DNA from: Orbilia blumenaviensis
Taxonomy: Eukaryota > Ascomycota > Orbiliomycetes > Orbiliales > Orbiliaceae
Assembly: GCA_036872755.1 (NCBI GenBank)
Contig: JAVHNS010000016.1
Span: 310,001 to 374,000, forward strand
Length of the DNA stretch: 64,000 bases
Direction of reading: 5' to 3'
A program made the position numbers and the translations under genes. Every line of letters starts with the position of its first letter. Positions within the stretch are counted from its first letter, which is position 1. The notes under the pieces are model-generated. The model was not told the origin of the DNA. It was given only the letters and a program-made list of their open reading frames with translations, and did no database searches. Of this stretch, positions 34,730 to 50,174 are shown piece by piece.

Positions 34730-37700
34730 TCTCATAATTTTGTTATTCATGGTTACACTTAAAATTTGCATGGGAGGTTTTCTCGTTAGCTCCTGGGTTT
34801 GGGGGGCTGTTTCTGGTTTCACGAAATACTTGATTTCTATTCGCATTTGTTCAAATTCTGGGTCGCAGTGGTGCGTTAAACCGGCTGCTTTTCATTAAAA
34901 TCTGTTCTCCCCTCACTATACATTTTTTTTTTTCCTTCATTGCACTCCAAGGACTCTTTTCTTCTCTTTCTTTTCGGGCGTTTTTGTTTATGCAGGTCTC
35001 TCTGGTTTCTGTCGTGCATTTCGTTGCGCATGCTTCTTGGTTTGGCACCAAACCCTGTTCAGCGTCGCAACTTGGTGCCGGTCTGGATATACCCTTCCGC
35101 TCTTTTAATTTCCGCTTAGTTTTTAAGATACCCACAAAGGTCTTTCAGAACGGGAGCACCTTCAGCTTTGGAATGTTATCCTTGTGTCTTTTGCTGGCCC
35201 GAGATACTTTGGTACTGATTTTTCGTCGCTTTGTGCTCCGCGCTGGTCATCGCTATATTATTATAATTCAATGTAGATAATTACTTAGAGAATTAGACTT
35301 AGCATCCTATGGACGTCCGGACCCAATGCTTATTCAAAATAACTACAATTGCCCTGGAGACTAGGTTGACCGGCTTGTAAGGCGGTCTTCTACATCCTTC
35401 TGGATGCAGGTTGGTCTATTGGTTCGATCTCAGGTTGTTCCGAGCTCGTTTTCCCTCTCTGTTCTGTGCCGCGAAGTTGCATTAAGAGGGCTATACATTC
35501 CAACACAGGCACAAGTCATGCTATAAATTTTCTTTCAGAGCTGGAGGTGGAGTTAAGCTTCTTGTATCAAGTTTAGACATTTCGTTGCTGTGCATTCCAC
35601 CCATTTATCGTTTCGAGGGATTGAGCGTACTTTATGGAGTAAACCAATCATATGACATGATTCAAAATATCCTTAATGGAATGTCTGAAACCGAGAGCCA
35701 TCCTCCGCTGCTGGCTTGGTGGTGACGGCCGGTCCGATTTTTAACCGAAATTCCTTGGGGCAGCTATCAGTTGTAAATTTGTAGGCCTATAGCCTATAGT
35801 GTGCATACTCGTCTACATGGGATGTCAATATCCATCGCGGGGTAAGCAATATATCTACACCCGCCTCGTATTTCACTCACTTCGAGCCTAGTAACCTAGA
35901 GTTTATAAGATGGCTCGTAAAGGTTCGTTTGTACAGGGCCATGCCCCGGACCATTGTACTGATTGATCGATCGGACCACAATCAAACATCAAATCCTGAG
36001 AACGGACGTCGACTAAACTTTGGTTGTACGTGCGCATGGTCGCGGCATGCATCCGCAGCCGAGATTCTGTTACTTCGTATAATTGCGAAGTATCTAATCC
36101 CTTTCCTTTCCTTCAATATACCTTGGCCCCTTAAGGCGGTATAAATTTCTGAAATATTAGAATACCTTCATCATAATTTAAGAGCAGTGTCTCTCTGAGT
36201 CTTTCCGTAAAGTGGTACTCCTGATAATTTACGAAGGTATATTACGAGGCACAAGGACACCAACCTCATGGGAAGTTTTCAAAATGGAAAGGGGCACTAG
36301 GTTGTGCTAGCTCCTATCAGAAGATCTTGAGCTGCGATATCTACTTACGCCGATGTCTCTAGCAAGGAACACCGCAGCTTGGTAATATTTGAAATTACGA
36401 TTCAATATTGACGAAGAGGACTGGTTTTCCAAAGCTATTCATCCCCAAATATGATACGGGTATCCTAGCCCAATCAGAACATCTACCTCTTCCGGCCAAT
36501 CTGACGGAGCAGGCGCGTATGCATCTTACTTAGCTTTGCCGCCACAGCACACCCGTGGATTCCTTCTACCTGCCAAACATAGGCCCTAAACATAGGTATG
36601 GCACAGCGCGCCCGCCTGTCGACTGTCCACGTATCTTCGAATCACCTCAAATGACCAGTAGCTGCCTCCAAGGTGGCTTTGGAGGTATGAAGCTTGGGCT
36701 AGCTTGTCTTTTGACGAATTATTCCGCTCCTCCCTAGCCGTGCTCATTTCCCGCGCGGACAACTCCAGAAACTGGTAGGTGTCAAAAAATTCTTTCGTAC
36801 AAATCTGCGTCAAAAAAGTTTTTTTCGGTAGAATACTCTCGTAGCATGGGTTCGTGGGCACTTGGAGACGCCGTGCCGCTAAGGTGCGTCTTTTCTGCTG
36901 CCAAAAAGAGATGCAGTGAGCCTGCATGAGCATGGGTCTGCTGGCATTTATGGTACCCACAACCTTCCTTCCGGCTGATTTGAATCATGTCGTATTTTCG
37001 CCCTTTCACCCTCGTTTATCACCATGTGTCTCAGTCTGCAGAATCCCTCATCATCCACTCGACTCCACATGTACTACACTGAAGAGCTGGATATGGACCG
37101 GATATCGCGGATTCAGGGTAGCTTAGGGACTGCGCGCAGCTGTAGTGCAGGCAGGCTTACATATTCCGGACTTCGGACATTGCTGCGCAATCATCTTGCT
37201 CCCTAAAATTTGCCTCATTTTCACAGTGGTGCTGCAATCCTCAAGTTCGGTGTAAAATTCTCCTTGTTGAGGATGAAATCCATACAGATCCATGAGGGGG
37301 CGGCCGAACCGTTGTCGTGGGTAGGCGACAAGCCAATCACGAGAAGTAATACCCGACAACCACGCAAGTATTCGCTTGCCATATCCGGCGAATTTTGACA
37401 CCAAACCCTTAAGGGCCCTTTAGGATTCGGCATCCCTCGATTTCAGCTCTTGTAATTTCCAATCTCGAGATCTAGGATTGAGCGAATGCATCAGAGCCAT
37501 AGGCATAAGAGACGGGGAAACTGCCATTGCCCGCCGGAAAACTGCGCTTAGCTTGGGCTGCGGGCTAGGTATCATAGAAACTCCCAGGTAGCCCGTGCGC
37601 AAATCCCGTGTAACACAAGGATCCCAGGGGGCCGGGGTTCCACTGGAAGTCTCATGGAATTTCAGGAGCATGGATTTCCAAGCTTGCTGATCTGACCCAT

Positions 37701-39202
37701 GCAAGCCATATGCAAATTCCAAGGTTTCTGCAACGAATACATACAGCGGATTAGAGCAAACCGAGGTGCATATTCCATAGCGATATGTGCATTAGTGAAT
37801 ATATGATCATATGAATCTCCTAACCAGAATGAATTTATGAGTCCACTTTGCATTGTCATGAAGCTTGAGAATCAACGCTAACAAAAGGCCACCGGGACAA
37901 TGTCTCGCCTACCTGAAGGCTCTATCCGGCCCATCGCTTTGACAATTGACAGAAATGTTGCCTGCAGTTTCGTAAGACATATCGACATCCCTATTTGCGG
38001 AACGATATTTTGGGAGTATATTCACGTCATTCGTTTACCACAGCTTCCTAAGAGCAGCTAAGAAATTCGATCATCGATCGAGAGATCGATTTATCCCAAA
38101 CAAGATACTAATATACCCAAGTACGTCAAGCCAATTCCTCAATTAATCCAGGAATACAGGCAGAACCGAATTCCGCCAGCTCAGCCAATCGATGCAATCG
38201 CAGTACCTTATGCTGAGTTGACTTTATAAAAATGGCTCTCAAAAGACGATGGACGTCCGGACCCTGGCCGAAACCAACAACCAAGAAACTCCCCCACCAA
38301 TGGGACTTAATGCTAGGCTCTTGACATCCTGATTTAAACCTCTTCTGTCGTGGTTTGGCCATTCCTGTGCCCGAAAGACACAGAAATGTTGGGGCTCGGG
38401 AATTTCTCTGGACTAGCGACGACCTCGATCTCGATTATAGCATCGTACGTACGTCAAGACCTCGCCAGTGTGTAGTACTTACAAACCAAATACGAAAGTG
38501 AGCTCCTAGAAAATGTATTAACTAGTAAAGTTCGAAACAGCCGTAGATCAATCACTTTGTCCACCTATTTACAATCATATTGTAGTATGTAGCGAAAACG
38601 CTACAATACCCTCGCGTGGCCATGGGTTCCGAAGTCACAGTAGGCACAAAAACGTTATTGTTGTTGGGATCGTTTGTAACGTTTACCCTGAAAATGAATA
38701 TCGCTGGGTCTGTATGCAGGCTGCATCCATCAGCAGTGACACCTAGTAATATTTCTGAGCGCATCTTGAAACCATCTACAGGTACCGGGTACGAAGATAT
38801 TAAAAGACACCAACACAGCCTCAAAATAGCAGAGTTGCCGTTGTACAAACTCGAGCACTCGTGAGCCTCTAGCACCAACGGCCCGGGTCCGATTGCTGAA
38901 AACCATGTACTTATTCCATGTTGGATGTTACTGAAAGCCAGACCCATCCAGGCTTCCGTAATACGTATGTACCTGGGCCATTTGTTAAAATTCGTTGTTT
39001 TGAATCAACTCACAGGGCTGGATGAATTATTAAACGAATCATTACAGGTGGCTAATTAAACGGCCGAGCCACGAGTTCGGGCATTGAATCTACAGAGATT
39101 CTCGACCATGACCATTTTAGATGGCCCCACTTTGAAGTAGGCGGTTACCAGGTAACGAAGGCACACCAAACACAGAATCTCAGCTTGATTGGCTCACCAA
39201 AT

Positions 39203-40003
39203 TTACAAGCCAACATGTGCCTGGAGCCCTTCGACCATCAGCTTGCTCAATGCACGCGTTCTTGGCACATTCCTTCCGCTCCAAAACGACCAAAAAGCTC
39301 TACCAGGCCGATGTTCCGGCGCCATGGAAAAAGAGAGTCCACCTGACAGCACTTCGTTGACAGTCTTGGCGGGCTCGAGGCATCTACCGGCTGTTGTATC
39401 TCTACGGTATCCAACTGAGTTAAATGACCCTTTCGAGAGAATCCAATAGCTTCCTTTCAAGAACATCAATTTGAATCGGAAGGATCTGAAGGCACACGTG
39501 CATGTATTATTCACAGCTATAGATGATATTCGAGAGCACGCTTTGTCGGGCCTTAGCTTGGCCTTGGGCGCCAGCGGAAATACTAAAATGAGCACATCTT
39601 GATCCACATTTCGCAAGAGCAAACGAAAGTTGTAAGCCAGACGCCGGTTTTTAGCTTTTTGACTCGTGTTCCTACCCTTGCCCAGTTTTTTCGTCGTCAT
39701 TTGAATACTCCAACTGATTGCAGAGTTCTCTGCATACAATAAATTGCAGTGTTTGGCGCTATTGGAAAGTTGTTGCATCTGAGACCTATACGCAAATATT
39801 ATTGACAGTTTTGGGGTTCCAACAAGGATGAATTTATAGAACACCAACACCAATTTTCCATCAAACAAAAGCCTCGAAACGAAGTAAGAATCCGGTTTGG
39901 TGGGCGTGCCGAAGTTGAACTCCGTACAGAGCAAAGGACGTGATGCGCATGCAGAAAAGTGGTGTCGTCCGCGAGCTGCTTTGGAAACAGCTCCAAACAC
40001 CAT
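39203..40003 (-). CDS. Hypothetical 266-residue open frame, coding status doubtful
   Basis: An ATG-started frame of 266 codons on the minus strand inside a gene-poor region. I recognise no family. The product would be basic, with hydrophobic patches (LVLVFYKFILVG, VLILVFPLAP) but no convincing signal peptide. A frame this long is rarely met by chance at this base composition, which is the only reason for listing it. There is no supporting neighbour, promoter motif or intron signal. Confidence 0.2.
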   Translation of the reverse strand: MVFGAVSKAARGRHHFSACASRPLLCTEFNFGTPTKPDSYFVSRLLFDGKLVLVFYKFILVGTPKLSIIFAYRSQMQQLSNSAKHCNLLYAENSAISWSIQMTTKKLGKGRNTSQKAKNRRLAYNFRLLLRNVDQDVLILVFPLAPKAKLRPDKACSRISSIAVNNTCTCAFRSFRFKLMFLKGSYWILSKGSFNSVGYRRDTTAGRCLEPAKTVNEVLSGGLSFSMAPEHRPGRAFWSFWSGRNVPRTRALSKLMVEGLQAHVGL

Positions 40004-42599
40004 TATGGCATTGTTATTCAGTCAAATTCGCACTTGAGCACTTTATGCATCGCATGCGAGTCAATTGAGCTCGGGTGGCCTGAGACGCAACGGCCCACTA
40101 AAATTAAAGCGTTGGTTGTGGAAGGGATTCAGAGCAAGAATGGGCTCTAGCAGTCGATGGCTAATACTCGCAGGCCTGATTTAATTAAATTTGAAAGACT
40201 ACGTGGTTATTTACGTTATAATTATTCCAATATTTTTAGCGTGGGAGAAACAGAAGAAAGAAAGAGAAGGAGGAGACACTATTATTGTATATTTCATATA
40301 AGCATCTGGAAGAATTGTCCCGGCCTGCAAGGCACGGCGAGAGGTGTTTGTAATGCAGTATCGGATGCATGAGGTCATCGGTTCACTGCTCATAATTCCC
40401 GATCGTGAAGAGTGGGCCGGAACTCACTTACAAATTCAACATCCCCAACGACAGTGTTACATATTTCCTATATATAAAGTCATAGCAACATCGATGTTGT
40501 ACCCTGACGCGGAATTATGCGTAAGTGTTCACTCATCAGTCGAGTCGCTCTATAATTCTACTCACGGGTACACGTACACGTTGTGCAGAGGACCATGAAA
40601 TAATCCAATTCCCAATGGCTTATAAATTATCTAACATGACTACACAACAATTTAATGCCTTAAATATTTGTCCCTTCTAGACCTCGAAGCTCAGAGGGTC
40701 TCGACTGCAGCGCTTAGTTGTTATTTCCCAATTTGTCCTTAATATTAGGTTCTGTTGGCAGCTTGCTTGCAACACTAGAGATAATCAATAGATTGCTGAC
40801 AAAGGATAACTTACAACGAGTACCAGTATACTGGTAGAAGAAAGCTACGGCCACGAGGCACTGTGGGGTGATACTGAGCTCGGCACCTCAACATTTTTTG
40901 CACATGGATGATATAGAAATGTGAATCAAACAAATTTAGAGGTATACTATGGCTGTAGGGCTCTGAAGCTTCCGATCACAGAACTAGAAGACCCCATGTT
41001 GGGGATTCAAGTATCTATTGTGGTCAAGAATAACTATGTTAGATTCTGCGAAAGTGAGGAAGCTAAGGAAATGGATATTTGGTATGGTAGCCATACTCCC
41101 CGCTTCGGTTTGAGAGCTCTATGTGTCCGTGGCGGTGAGGAAAGAGGGGGCTCCGATGCACTGAGCGAGCTGGTTATTGGAATCTCTGCAGCCTGTGACC
41201 ACCTTTAGGGCCAATATAACATAATGAACATAATAGGGCGCGAATTACCACATTTGTGCATTGAATATTTATAGAAGTTGCCTTAGATATAGTATGAGAA
41301 GCTATATTCAGAATACTTCCAATTTGGTACTGAGAGGGTGCGGTGTGCGGTTTGAGCAAAGGTTGCTGGGGTTGGAAGTCATTTGCTCGAGATAAACCCT
41401 GTGACTTGTGAAGGAGGGTAGTCAGGGCCTCGGGTTTCAGTCAACCATGAGAGTTTCAGGGGTCCAAAGTGGTGTGAAGGATAATCACAAAGCCTGTGTT
41501 TGAAGTATCAACCGTTCGCATGGCCTGCCTTCAATGTTGATATCACCCAGGTATACGTATCCGTCGACGGCTCGCCAGCAACTACCTCGATATCTAAAGC
41601 TAGTACCGCTATTGCAAACTCACAAACTGAACGTTGGACCCTGTTCGGATTTAAGACCAGTGGAGGGAATATTCTACCGAACTAACCTATCCCTAGGCCG
41701 GTGACTCTGATGGGCTGCGCCGATGCGAATACCGATGAGAATACAGATCGATTGTTTTGATTTGTTACCAGCAAGGCTTAAGACCTTTCAGGCAGGAATA
41801 GGTTTGAAAAGGTCGAAAACGTGCTTGATCCAGTTTTGGTGTGACATGAAATCCAGCCCGAGACCTTGACTTCCGGCAGCCCCAGGCCGATCAACCGCAA
41901 ATGGCAAAGTCCGTCGTGCACGATCGTGTGCATGGATTTCCAACATTCATCGGATCTTGCCTAATAAATAAGGCATAAGCGCAGCCCGGAGACCGTGCTG
42001 CAGATGCGCCTCCCCGGGTCCAGGGGGTCGGCCCATATTGCCTCCGGTGTACCGGTGTCAAGATTCATAAAACTTGTGATATAGGTTCCTCGCGGCGCAC
42101 ACGCCATCCAGCCTCACAATTCTTGGTCGGTTAGCGCATAACCCATCCGGTTATATTCGTGTTCATGATCCACTTGCCACTCAAGCCGTGAAGATTTCAT
42201 TCGTTACCAAAAAGTTTTCCGACACTTAGCGCCACCCCTGAGCTGAGGTATTAACTCTGCAGCTTGAGAGCTCAATAAAATTCCCTTGGCCATGTGCAAG
42301 TCTATTCTGGGAGATGGAGATGATGTCCAAACATTCCAGATGGAATATCTTGGCCATGGAAAACCGGGTGAATTTTCAAGGCCTTTTTAGCCCATTCCCC
42401 AGGTCCGAAATCGATCAGGTCAGACTCACGAAATCAACAGATTCCTGTGCCACGGTCGAGTTCGATTCTATCTGTGGGACTCTTCGACGAAGACAACACA
42501 GAAAAAAAAAATACCACATTTCCCGAATATGCTGGTTGAAACCCCAAACTGATATCCCTTCTCGGTCTTGATGACGATTTTATGTATATGAAGCCAAAC

Positions 42600-42619
42600 A
42601 AAAAAAAAAAAAAAAAAAA
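42600..42619. repeat. Poly(A) tract, 20 nt
   Basis: An uninterrupted run of 20 A on the plus strand in gene-poor DNA. It could be the decayed tail of a retroposed sequence, but the 100 bp before it resemble nothing I know. Confidence 0.85.
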
Positions 42620-45600
42620 GGCATCATTGTAATGCAGTATTGTTTAAAGTTTTAATTAATGCTAATGAATTTGATGGAACTGTAGATTGATTTCCCCCTG
42701 ATGTCTCGGAACAAACGTTAAACGCTCGGTCAATCGAAACCCGCATTCAAAAGATTCACGATACATTACAGGGAAGATAAAAATGCTATCAACCCTAGGT
42801 ACCCGAGCATCTGCTTTGCGAATTCGTGTCCATGAATAATCCCCGAAACCAAAAGCTTCGATGGGTAGCCTTAACAACAAATGCGGCTTTGCCAACTCGA
42901 CTGGACGCGGATAATCACTTTTCGAAACGCCCGAAAGATTCGCAGGCGGGTGTTCTATGCCATTCGAAGCTTCAAATGAACGTCATGATTGATCTAGGCC
43001 CTTGAATCAGGGCCCCCTTCCAGTATCCGGGTGGCTTCCATTTCGATTAAACGACAGAACGGGTTCCGAGGTGATCCGGTGACTGATAAAACCAACATGC
43101 CACTTCCCACCCACGTACATCGATACTCTCAAATCCAATACTGTACAGAACGTGAGATCCTTGTCTCTCATCTTGGCCTCAAATTCTGTTCGAAGCTAGT
43201 AGTACGGCACCTGAGTCTATGTTCAAGTATTCAAGAAGCCGATTCCACGAGAAACCGGGTTCTGCGCCGTCATTACAAGACAGGCAATAGGATAAACATC
43301 GTCATATCTAGTTCATAAGACAAGACGTACCCTAATAATACCAAAATGCAGTAAGGTGTTACCTTATACCAACTTCTTGGCTGCGGAAAGCTGGTAGGTG
43401 GCACCAAGTTTCACTCGAGTCTGCGCGAAAAACTCAAGCCTCACCAATTGAGTAGGACTAGGCATGTGAATGCCGACCGTTAGATATCGTCAAAATTAGT
43501 ACAATAGTCAATGCAAGGCCAAGTAATATGCAGTAATCTGTTTCCAATACTATATTCCCCTATAGATATATCGTGATCTAAAGCCCATCGCGTGGGAGCC
43601 GTAATGTTACCAGAGCATCTGGGCTCATCCTTACAAGGTCTCGAAAGTACGGATTTATCCCGATCGACCAACTTCGTATTCTGGGCCCTGGCTTCGGAGT
43701 CATATTACCCCTCCGCTGGTCTTAACCCCGGCTCGATACTAAGTCAATCATTGAGCAAAGGAAAAATTACCGAGCTTTCTATCCGGTTCTAGGCCTACTG
43801 CGTATTTGGTTGGGGGCTAGGGCCTTGGATTTTGCAATTGGAGGGGCTCGTAAATAGATATTCTCAAAACACCTCCTGGCGTCTACGCCGTCTGGTTCTA
43901 TTCTCAACCGAAATGCTTGAGGGTGATAGCAAGTCGCCGGGTTTCATCCCGACACCTAGACCGACTTCAACCTGAATACTTCGTCATCATCAGTCCTTCA
44001 TGAATTTAGTGCCGCCCAACGCTCCGTTAGAACCTTGTTGTGACTTTTTCGCGCCGAACCAACCAGTCTCCTGCCTAATCTATGCCACACATCTTGGGAC
44101 TCGACGTTATACAACAAGGTGTAGACAAAAACCGGCTCCGTTCCCGATAGAACCCCAGAAAGTGATATATGTGCTTTGGCACGAACAATTTCACCGAGCT
44201 ATTCTCGAACTGTTGCCCGGTCCCGGGTGAATCCTCGTCTAGAAGACCGCTTAATCTTCCTGGAAAGGCTTACTGTAGGATTAAGTACGGGTGATCCGTG
44301 CCGCATCAAGTACATAAAATCGGCAACTCCGTCTCAACTTCAAATCCTGGACTGCATGGATTCAGCTAGAGAAGCACGCCTAATGCCAGCTGTTCTGACT
44401 AACCCTATAGGTAATCTCGTGTCGTCTTATGTGTGATATATGTACTATGTATACTGTATATGTATGTACTCGTAGAAATCAAAAAGTATTATTGTCTAGG
44501 TATCCCTGAACACAAACACCCTAGCTTGCGAGAGAAGTATCGGATGACATTATACCCATATCAAAGCCTAAAATAATTTCCAACCCGGACGTTGATAGCC
44601 TTCATCGATCCTCCACCCCGCTCTTCGAGCTACTCACAGCAGGGGTTCACATCAAGAAATTCGCCGTATCCAATCGTACACTGGTGCAGTGCTTCTGCGC
44701 TAGATATCTACATATATATATCTGTATAGCCTATCAAATACCATATGTGGATATCGTCCAGGGATATCAGGGGTCATTTATGAAGTATGCTTGTCCAGCT
44801 GGAACGCTTGCAGCGTTTAGAGCCCGCCTATACTGCAGTTACATCTATGCAAGCAGCTACAAGTTAATTGACGTAACTCGAGACTATGGTACCAAAATCC
44901 AAACCGCCTCAACATTCCTAGTCTGTATTGGTACATCGTTGACCCTTGGTAACATTCTCGAGAGTACGTGGGTTAATTGGCAAATCTATAGTACGGCTAG
45001 TAAGCTGTCATAAAAGCCTCACCTATAGCTGTGCCATTTTCGAACGTTGCGCATGAAGTTTGTATCTCTAGCTGCATAATATTAAACAGCGGTAGCACGT
45101 TTGTGTGGGGTAGAATTGATTCGGGTCACGTCTGTTGTAGCTGCATATGCTTGCATATGTTTGTCTGCATATTGTTTTTCATGCTGAAATATGTATGGTT
45201 GCAAGTTTGGCTCCGTCCTCGAAACCCGCGAAGTGACCCGTCCAACGTCTACCAAACCAGAGCCTCAAGTAATTTATTTATTACAATGGTATGGCGTACG
45301 CATTGGATCTATTATTTCAACCTCAGATGGAGCCAGGTATCTGGTATCTAACCATGCAACCCTCTCATAGCACGTTTTCATTGTCATTGTATGTACTTTC
45401 GTTTCTTATCATAAAAAAAGCAAAAGAAAAAAAAAGGAGAATGGTAATTTCTTCCGTTTCGAACAGTTAATAGCAATGTTTCCTGCAAACAGGGAAACTG
45501 TATACCAAAAAAGTTGACAAAAAGGAAGAAATCGATCATATCCTCCATACAGACTTTGAAAAGGAGGTGTCTTAGGATAGAAGGGTTGTAGTTATAGCGT

Positions 45601-45706
45601 AAGCGCGGGTAATAAGATTCATCTAGCTGTAAATTGCAAAAGAGGACCGCTGGTCTTGTTAAAAAAGCGCTGAAAACATATGGATAGGACACAGTCCTAA
45701 GTTTCC

Positions 45707-47843
<2,137 letters not shown>

Positions 47844-49456
47844 GGTGAGTAGTGACAATATTAGCTAGTTGCCCGGCTATAGAGTGTTTTGGTTTCGCTA
47901 TGAAGCTTCCGATGCTTTCGTGGGGTAGTTGTAACTGATGTTCAGGTGATGGAAGCTGAGAGGTATGAGCTAGGGCTGACGTTAGAATAGGAGGCTAGGC
48001 TGCCGGGAGATGGTGCTGAACAATCAAACGGATCCTGACACGCAGTGCAACTACCCTTGAATAACTGTACGCGAGTGAGCAAAAGAATGAGGTTGATTCG
48101 ATATCAGGGAGGATCAGTATGAGGTCGCTGATGAGGATCGAGCAGGCGGAGATTGTTTGAGCAAGTCTTGTGCAGGTCGGTCGAACAGGGGGCAAATCGT
48201 AGCGGCAAATAGTCTTAATCCTAATGCCCAGCAAATACTCGAAGCTCTCAAGTGGGCAGCTGCAAAATTACCAAATCGTTGAACCACCTAACTAACAGGG
48301 TACCGTAACGGCTCGGTATAAGCGACAAAGCTCCATCACGGCAAGCTTGGGAGAAAGGGGATATCATCCTCACAGTTTTAAATCGACGTCAACAGCCGCC
48401 AGATTCTGATAAGGGCTGCCTTTTCACTAGGCAAGATGGAATTCAAGTTTGCCGATGGGGACCTTTTTTTTTTTTTGACTTTGACGATTGGGGGATGTTC
48501 GCTGGCACGCACGAGGCTTCCAGTAGCTGGAGCGTGTGCTTGAATTTGCTGCAGAAGGAGGGGTAACCCGCCACAGACGGTCTCAGCGTCAGCCAATCCA
48601 ACCGCGTTTAGACTTCCCCAATTCGTCGACTGGTGGCGGTGAATGATTGTGAACGGTATACGGAGCTCTCGCGCCACACTTGCTGGTGAAAGCCTAAATG
48701 GATGCGCTTGATTGGTGGAGGAGTCGACAGGGCACATACTGAGCAAGTTAGTAACCAATGTGTTGATGCATACCTAGGTATATAGGAGGGAAGAGGAGGC
48801 TGACTAAGCTAAGCTATATGCTGAACTTGACATCCGAGGAAGAATTCGAGAAGCTTAAGGGGATATGTCGATGTTAGTGCTGCCTAGGCCTGCAGGGTCT
48901 AGTTAGGTCGTAACGATGGCTAACATTTCCATAGGTCAGATCTCAATCTGCGATGTTGACAAACCCGGTGCTTGCAAGCTCATCGGTTTTCCAGCCCCAC
49001 AGTCTCAATATCGCACTCGCACTACGAATTCCATATCATATGCGTAGCTACTTATGCACTACGGCTACAGCTGAATGGATGGAACTAGTTATATTGGATA
49101 CCCGACCAAGCGCTGTGGATGTCCCTAATAGCACTGTGTGCAGCTCAGGACGACAATTATGTTGTGTTAGAGAACGGAACTAGTCCAGCATTTAGAACAA
49201 AGAATCCGCTGCTCTACGAACATGGAACGACATACCCTACTTGCTTCTCGATTACGGATCTCGCCACATGGAGTTTGGAACTTAACATACTCTTCAAGGT
49301 CCTTTCTGGTCTCTCACATAGACATGATCATATAGCATAGGACACCTCTCTGAATTTGAATATCAACTTCAAGCCGACAAATAATGGATTTTCCGTCGGT
49401 GGTACGACTGAAGACGGGCTCATTAATTCCTGCAATTAACTCACATTCCCAACTAG

Positions 49457-50110
49457 AACAAATCTATTCCCTACGCCACCACTGCGGCTCTGAATCTGGA
49501 AAGTCTAACTCAATTAAATAAGGCCCCATCGGGGTTTCATGATACCCTCACTTACGAGGCAAGTTATAGTCCGGGTGGAGGTGCCACCCATCATACAGTG
49601 TCTTACGAGCTTGAACCCGAGATATATGTTGTGAGAACCCATTCTGCCCAGTTCCTTATCGAGGGCATTCCGGTGGGTCTTCCAGGGTTCGAAATTCTTC
49701 CTATGACAATGATTGAGTATGCCAACACCAGGGGCTATTCTGTATATGCCGGGCAGCACGTGTTCGAGGGAAACGGATCCATCTATAGAACTAGTTATGG
49801 TAACCCAAGATTTTGCATGGGTGATGGCGGCCAGGACTACTCTGCTCCGGAAGTACTCTGGCTGCCGAAGCGAAAGATCTTCTTTCTTGTCGTAATATTC
49901 TTCAATGCCTTAGACCTTAACGCGTCGTTGTTCAGCTGGATATATATTCACAACTTGCATTCTCCGCTGTTAGTTCCGTATTTCATTGACATATCCTGTC
50001 TAATAGTTCGAGTCAATCGCTTTGAAATATACATGCCGAGACCCTTAGTAACTAGACGTGGGCCGGCGCAAGAATCAAACATTTTGGCATGGCAGTTTAG
50101 GAAGACGTGA
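49457..50110 (+). pseudogene. Coding-like open frame, possible gene remnant or last exon of an unmodelled gene
   Basis: The frame is open for 217 codons after a CTAG that could be a splice acceptor, with no in-frame ATG at its head. Its first 135 residues look like real protein: ATTAALNLESLTQLNKAP, SPGGGATHHTVSYELEPE, GIPVGLPGFEILPMTMIEYA and YAGQHVFEGNGSIYRTS. Beyond about 49870 it loses this character. Upstream, another frame (about 49145-49310) gives QDDNYVVLENGTSPAFRTKN, and 49365-49435 gives FKPTNNGFSVGGTTEDG. These could be earlier exons or pieces of one broken gene. I do not recognise the family. A spliced live gene is not excluded. Confidence 0.3.
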
Positions 50111-50132
50111 CTTCCCAAAGGCTTTTGACCTG

Positions 50133-50135
<3 letters not shown>

Positions 50136-50173
<38 letters not shown>
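50136..50173. repeat. Poly(T) tract, 38 nt
   Basis: The longest homopolymer in the window: 38 T on the plus strand. If it is a retroposon tail, the element would lie at higher coordinates on the minus strand, but nothing recognisable is there. Confidence 0.9.

Positions 50174-50174
<1 letters not shown>

Larger units (their letters stand above)
34437..45706. other. Very long gene-poor region (11.3 kb)
   Basis: No gene is supportable over this interval except a doubtful long frame at 39203-40003 (listed separately). The first 600 bp have pyrimidine-rich stretches and a T10/A17 run. Elsewhere the sequence is ordinary in composition with short frames. A minus-strand frame at 38552-38947 and a short plus-strand frame at 41500-41685 look mildly protein-like but match nothing I know. 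Confidence 0.5.

Noticed and set aside
35310..38268. A 16-bp exact repeat ATGGACGTCCGGACCC at about 35310 and 38250
   Set aside because: A match of this length is expected by chance about once in two windows of this size, and the flanks share nothing.
48378..48758. A 126-codon minus-strand frame upstream of calcineurin
   Set aside because: It lies in the presumed promoter side of the calcineurin gene, has no family resemblance, and includes a homopolymer-encoded KKKK stretch.
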